Assembly: GCA_002007465.1 (NCBI GenBank)
Contig: LNAC01000032.1
Span: 10,622,594 to 10,686,593 of the forward strand
DNA: 64,000 nucleotides
Direction: 5' to 3'
Source of the DNA: Ailurus styani
Taxonomy: Eukaryota > Chordata > Mammalia > Carnivora > Ailuridae
Below the pieces are notes generated by a model, which worked only from the letters and a program-made list of their open reading frames with translations, was not told the DNA's origin and did no database searches. Made by a program: the position numbers and the translations under genes. Shown one piece after another: positions 60,388 to 64,000 of this stretch. Within the stretch, counting starts at the first letter, position 1. The number at the start of each line of letters is the position of its first letter.

Positions 60388-60500
60388 GTAGCTATGCACC
60401 ATTCCTTTCTTTGGCTGCCAGAGAAAGTACTTTTACTGTTGCCTCTAACACTGAGAAAGCTGTTCCAGGGCCAGGACACTATAATGTTTCAGAAGCACAG
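60388..60500 (+). CDS. STPG2: STPG2 second coding exon
   Basis: The acceptor 'ttttatag' ends at 60387 and the donor GTAAAT starts at 60501. The 113-nt exon completes the split glycine codon and then reads 37 codons without a stop, ending in phase 0. Residues 37-74 include GSYAPFLSL and a second proline-glycine repeat, VPGPGHYNV at residues 62-70, which matches the repeat spacing of STPG2. Phase compatibility with the 49109-49217 exon and the recurring PGP-x-Y motif make this a confident exon call. The intron between them is 11,170 bp. It carries L2, L1 and SINE copies and no other exon that I can see. The third coding exon was not found before 64000 and is presumed to lie to the right. Confidence 0.9.
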
Positions 60501-61890
60501 GTAAATTTATAATAATTATTATAATTGTTGGAGTTAATAAGAATCATACTTTTTTCCACTCCTAGACTAATGTGTCATTTGTCATATTTTATTTTCCCTT
60601 CATATCTTCTTCTTTCTCCTTTTAATCTATAGTTTGTTATTAGAATATGAGAAAATTAAGTGTTTATTGTTGGTTGTGTGGTTGGATGTTCTCCATTGTT
60701 TTATGTATTCCATAAGACATAAAACATTGTTACATGCTTCATGGTTCTTGAGATTCTTGAATGGGAGAATAGGACTATTGAATGAATTATGGTGCATGAA
60801 AGTTGTGCTAATGAACAAGATATGTAGATGGAGGATGGCAGTAGAGTGAAAAATAGTTTGTGTGCATATTCTTAAGGTATGGCTACTGTCATTGCCTCAT
60901 CTGGCTCCTATACAGTCTTGAGAGTCTACGACCAGAATATCTTTGATGATCCATTCATGTTCAGAAACAGTGATGTAACTCCAATATCTTCATAATTGTG
61001 AATATCATCTTTTACCGTTTTCACATTAATTTTGCATTCATACATAATGACTACTAATTGAGCCTAGGAGATCTTTATTTCCTCTGTTGGAGGCCCAGGT
61101 GCAATCATTGATGCCTTAATTGTTGGGTTAGACTTTCTGAATTGGTAATAGCAACCATTCTATCAGTTAGGAGACTTTACTTAGAAGGAATAAAGTGATT
61201 TTTAAGACAGACACTAGATTTACAATAATATTTATAGGAAAGAAATTTGGGTGGCTTATGGGCTTGAAGGATTAATTGTATAGTTAAGTCTTAAGGAAGG
61301 ATGGGACTAAGACAATTCCAGGTATTTCAGTAGTAAGAACTGCAATCAGGAACTGCCTTTAGATAACTTTATTCTATAATTCTCTTCCTTTTTTTAATGT
61401 GTAACTCCATTTAGGATTAAAATTCTTAGTAGGGAGAATCTGATTGGTCCAGTCATTCCTGGGATAGGGATTTGGAAGCTCCTCTAAAACCATAAAGTAA
61501 AGGGGAGGTTTGATTGCCCCAACGATGATGAATGTGCATGCTATTATGGGCAGATAATAGACAGGATGCTAGACAGGTAAAAAACAATAAATTACCATTA
61601 CATTTTATCCCTTGATTGCTCAGTTCTCTTCTCTCTCATGTGCACTACATATACGTATAATTCTTCTTACCACATATACAATTTAAAAAATACAATTATT
61701 TTATGTATAATTTTCAAGTATAACTTCCCTGAAGGAGCCAAACTAAGGTCTAGCTACTGCATTCGGAGATGATATTACAGTGTCACTACCAAATGGATCT
61801 TTAGATTAAGTCTGTTTCTACTTTTGTTTTTCACATTCCTTCCATTATTTTGCATCCTATAGATTAAATGGTAAGTAATTATAACACGAG
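60501..61890. other. STPG2: STPG2 second intron, nothing recognised
   Basis: No further STPG2 exon found; no nameable repeat. Confidence 0.45.
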
Positions 61891-61894
61891 ATAT

Positions 61895-62135
61895 TATAAA
61901 GAAGTGACTAGTAGTATGGGCTCCTGAAGTAGACTACCTACATTTGAAATCTGTCTCTGCTACATACTAGTTCAGACAGATTTCAAATGTAGGTGGACTT
62001 AATCTTAACTACTTAATCTCTTTGGGCTTTAGTTTCTGTATTTATTAAATAGGGATACTAAATTGGTGGTCTTTTTCTAAGAGTTAAATACATTAGTAAG
62101 TATTTTGGAATAGTGCTTAATTATATGTAGCATCC
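61895..62135 (+). mobile_element. MIR SINE carrying an inverted-duplication scar
   Basis: 'gaaatctgtctctgctacatactag' and 'tacttaatctctttgggctttag' follow MIR. Between them, 21 bases are the exact reverse complement of upstream MIR sequence (61936-61956 versus 61974-61994). Confidence 0.75.
61936..61994. repeat. Perfect 21-bp inverted repeat with 17-base loop
   Basis: The left arm core cctacatttgaaatctgtct pairs exactly with agacagatttcaaatgtagg. It would form a stable hairpin in single-stranded DNA or RNA. Confidence 0.95.
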
Positions 62136-64000
62136 TATAACTTTTATCCATTATTAGTGTTGCCATTTTACAGTAGAAGAGGGAAAGAAAGAGAGGCGAA
62201 ATGATATAGGAAACAAGGAAATGCAGATGGGGACCTGTTAGTTTCTGTTATTGGTCTAAAGCTATAGATAGTTTAAGATTTTTTCATTACTCATTCTGTG
62301 TTCCCTGTCTCTTTAAAGGGACTTTATCTGGTGGAGTTTTCAGCCTGACGTGTTGACCAGAATCTTTAGTTCTAAGGGGTCTGAGCTTTTGATTCGCTGG
62401 CTTCCTTCTCAAACCTTTAAATAAACTTGCTCTTACCATTTTCACTGGGCATTATAGTTTGAGGAAGCTCTGCAGGGTATCTCTGTCTTCCATCACACCG
62501 CAATGCTTGTGGCTGTCCTTAGACCTGTTTTTCAGTCCTGGTCAGGGTTAATGGCCTCAGCCAGTATACTCCTTATTTTGCTTTCTAGCACAGAGCCTGG
62601 AATGGCCAGTTGATGGTCTCAACTTCCAGTTCAGTGGAACGTTTATGGCTCTTCCATGGGTTCTTAAAACTTCCAGCATGCTAGCACCTAGAGGGCAAAA
62701 AGAAAAAAATAGTAATGGGTCGTTAGATGTCATCATTAGAAGTGTCACTCCTGCTTCCGCTCCCTGGCCCGCATATTATGGGTATATAGGCTTGCTAGTT
62801 CCACCAATAGTTCTTTTAAGACTGTAACTCCACTATTCCAAGAGGGGAATGGAATAAAATACACAATACATAGATTTCAAACTTGTTAAATATGATAAAT
62901 ATCAGGATTTTGAAATATTATAATAATAGTGATTTTAGTCAGTTCTACATGTAAAATAATGTAAAGTGCAACTTAGACCAGGTTTTATTTTATCCCAAAT
63001 TGGGTACATGTCTTGGATTTCAAGAATAAGGAATTAGGAAATGTACTTTTTTAATGTAATGGATAATCTAAGAAAAAGAGTTCTAGTATTCTCTATTTTT
63101 GTTCTTAAAACTATAAACCAATGCCAGGAGAAGATTGATTTCCTTGGTTTCAAAAATGACTGTGCCTTATTTACTTAATTGCTGTTGATGTTTTTGGGTT
63201 GTTTTAAGCTAAATTCTTATAGAACTTTTAGAGTTTCAAGAAGTGTGAATTTATTACACTATTTAAAAAAGAAAGTCTATTATTTTAAGTGGTTGAATTA
63301 GGAAATATGTTTGTCATGTGACATAGTTAGCATACTAATTATATAAATAATTAATATGCTTGATAATAAGTAAAGGTATAATCCTATTGGAAATTAATGC
63401 AAATATTTAACAATTTATTTTTATACCTTTTCTTTGGAAGCATAGTTCCTTTCTATTAGCGATTACTTAGTAAATATTATTTGGAGACTTCAAATGAAAT
63501 TTGAGAAGACTGAAAATGTGATTGTAGTTGTGAGGGCCTGCCTCTACTGTATGTAATACTTGAAGCTTTTATAAAAGCAAAACATTTGGAGTTGAAACTG
63601 TGTGCCCCAATTTAGTCTTCTCTACTTCTCTGTTTCTGTTATGGTTATTTCACTTTGGTTATGGTTGTCCCCAGTATGGCAAAGTTGGGAGTGAGGATGG
63701 GAGTATTCTTTTTGCCTTTCCAGCTCTTGACCCATTATGCACAAATTCACTTTTTCCTTTGACTCCTCTAGCATATTTGAAGCATGCTAATTTTTTTCAA
63801 AAAGAGGTTTTGTTAGTAAACAACATAAGGGAAATTAAGAAAATAAGAGTTGCAGAAGAATGAATTTTACAAAGTGCAAGGTTCTGATTCTCTGACAAAT
63901 AACTAGCTTATTAAGTCATATACCTTATTTTATTCATATCCTTTTTCCTAGAATGAATCTCACCCCAAAGAGTCAGTTCAAATTTCACTTATGTTTTCTG
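62136..64000. other. STPG2: STPG2 second intron, nothing recognised
   Basis: No exon seen up to the right edge. Open frames such as 63600-63863 lack proline-glycine repeats or other recognisable domains. Confidence 0.4.

Noticed and set aside
1..64000. CRISPR array, operon, or bacterial or viral cassette
   Set aside because: No regularly spaced repeat-spacer pattern and no dense coding; repeats are all mammalian interspersed elements.

Overview
This window is nuclear DNA from a carnivoran mammal. It contains about two dozen tRNA-derived CAN-SINEs, with the typical 'cctgggtggctcag' head, 'aggtcatgatc' core, CT-rich stretch and AATAAA/poly-A tail. Many carry the 'gggttaaagcctctgcc' variant that I associate with mustelids and their relatives. 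The L1 3' ends also look carnivoran. No bacterial or viral gene organisation is present. The species is an inference; a mustelid-like caniform is most likely.

Only one active protein-coding gene is visible. The first two coding exons of STPG2 (sperm-tail PG-rich repeat protein 2) lie on the + strand at 49109-49217 and 60388-60500. They are joined by an 11.2 kb intron, and the next intron runs off the right end. A CpG-rich promoter with ETS, NRF1-like and GC-box motifs lies at about 48575-48840. A strong candidate 3' splice site at 49068-49070 suggests that the ATG exon may be spliced to a non-coding first exon in the CpG island.

The rest is repeat-rich, AT-rich intergenic and intronic DNA. 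Layout: 1-3.6 kb, a reverse L1 5' half (5'UTR and ORF1) abutting an older forward L1; 3.6-8 kb, AT-rich DNA with L1M, L2, MIR and MER20-like relics; 8.1-10.26 kb, a truncated L1 with a perfect 16-bp target-site duplication (TSD); 11.5-14 kb, old L1 pieces, one with a Tigger/MER2-like transposon inside; 14-22.7 kb, mostly unrecognised sequence with a reverse L1 and a solo LTR; 22.8-25.2 kb, an L1MA-like element; 25.4-36.3 kb, LTR, L2, MaLR and SINE copies; 36.3-43.2 kb, dense nested L1/SINE insertions and a NIT2 processed pseudogene; 43.5-47.6 kb, L2, MIR and SINEs; 48.2-49.2 kb, the STPG2 promoter; 49.2-64 kb, STPG2 introns with L2, MIR, SINE and a 4.2 kb reverse L1.

The most interesting observations are structural. 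Three adjacent SINEs near 42.7-43.2 kb are separated by four copies of one target-site sequence, and a second, similar pair lies at 37.56-37.99 kb. A perfect 21-bp inverted repeat inside a MIR looks like a template-switch scar. A 114-bp near-identical duplication sits around the only N base and is probably an assembly artefact. I did not find a convincing new biological system.
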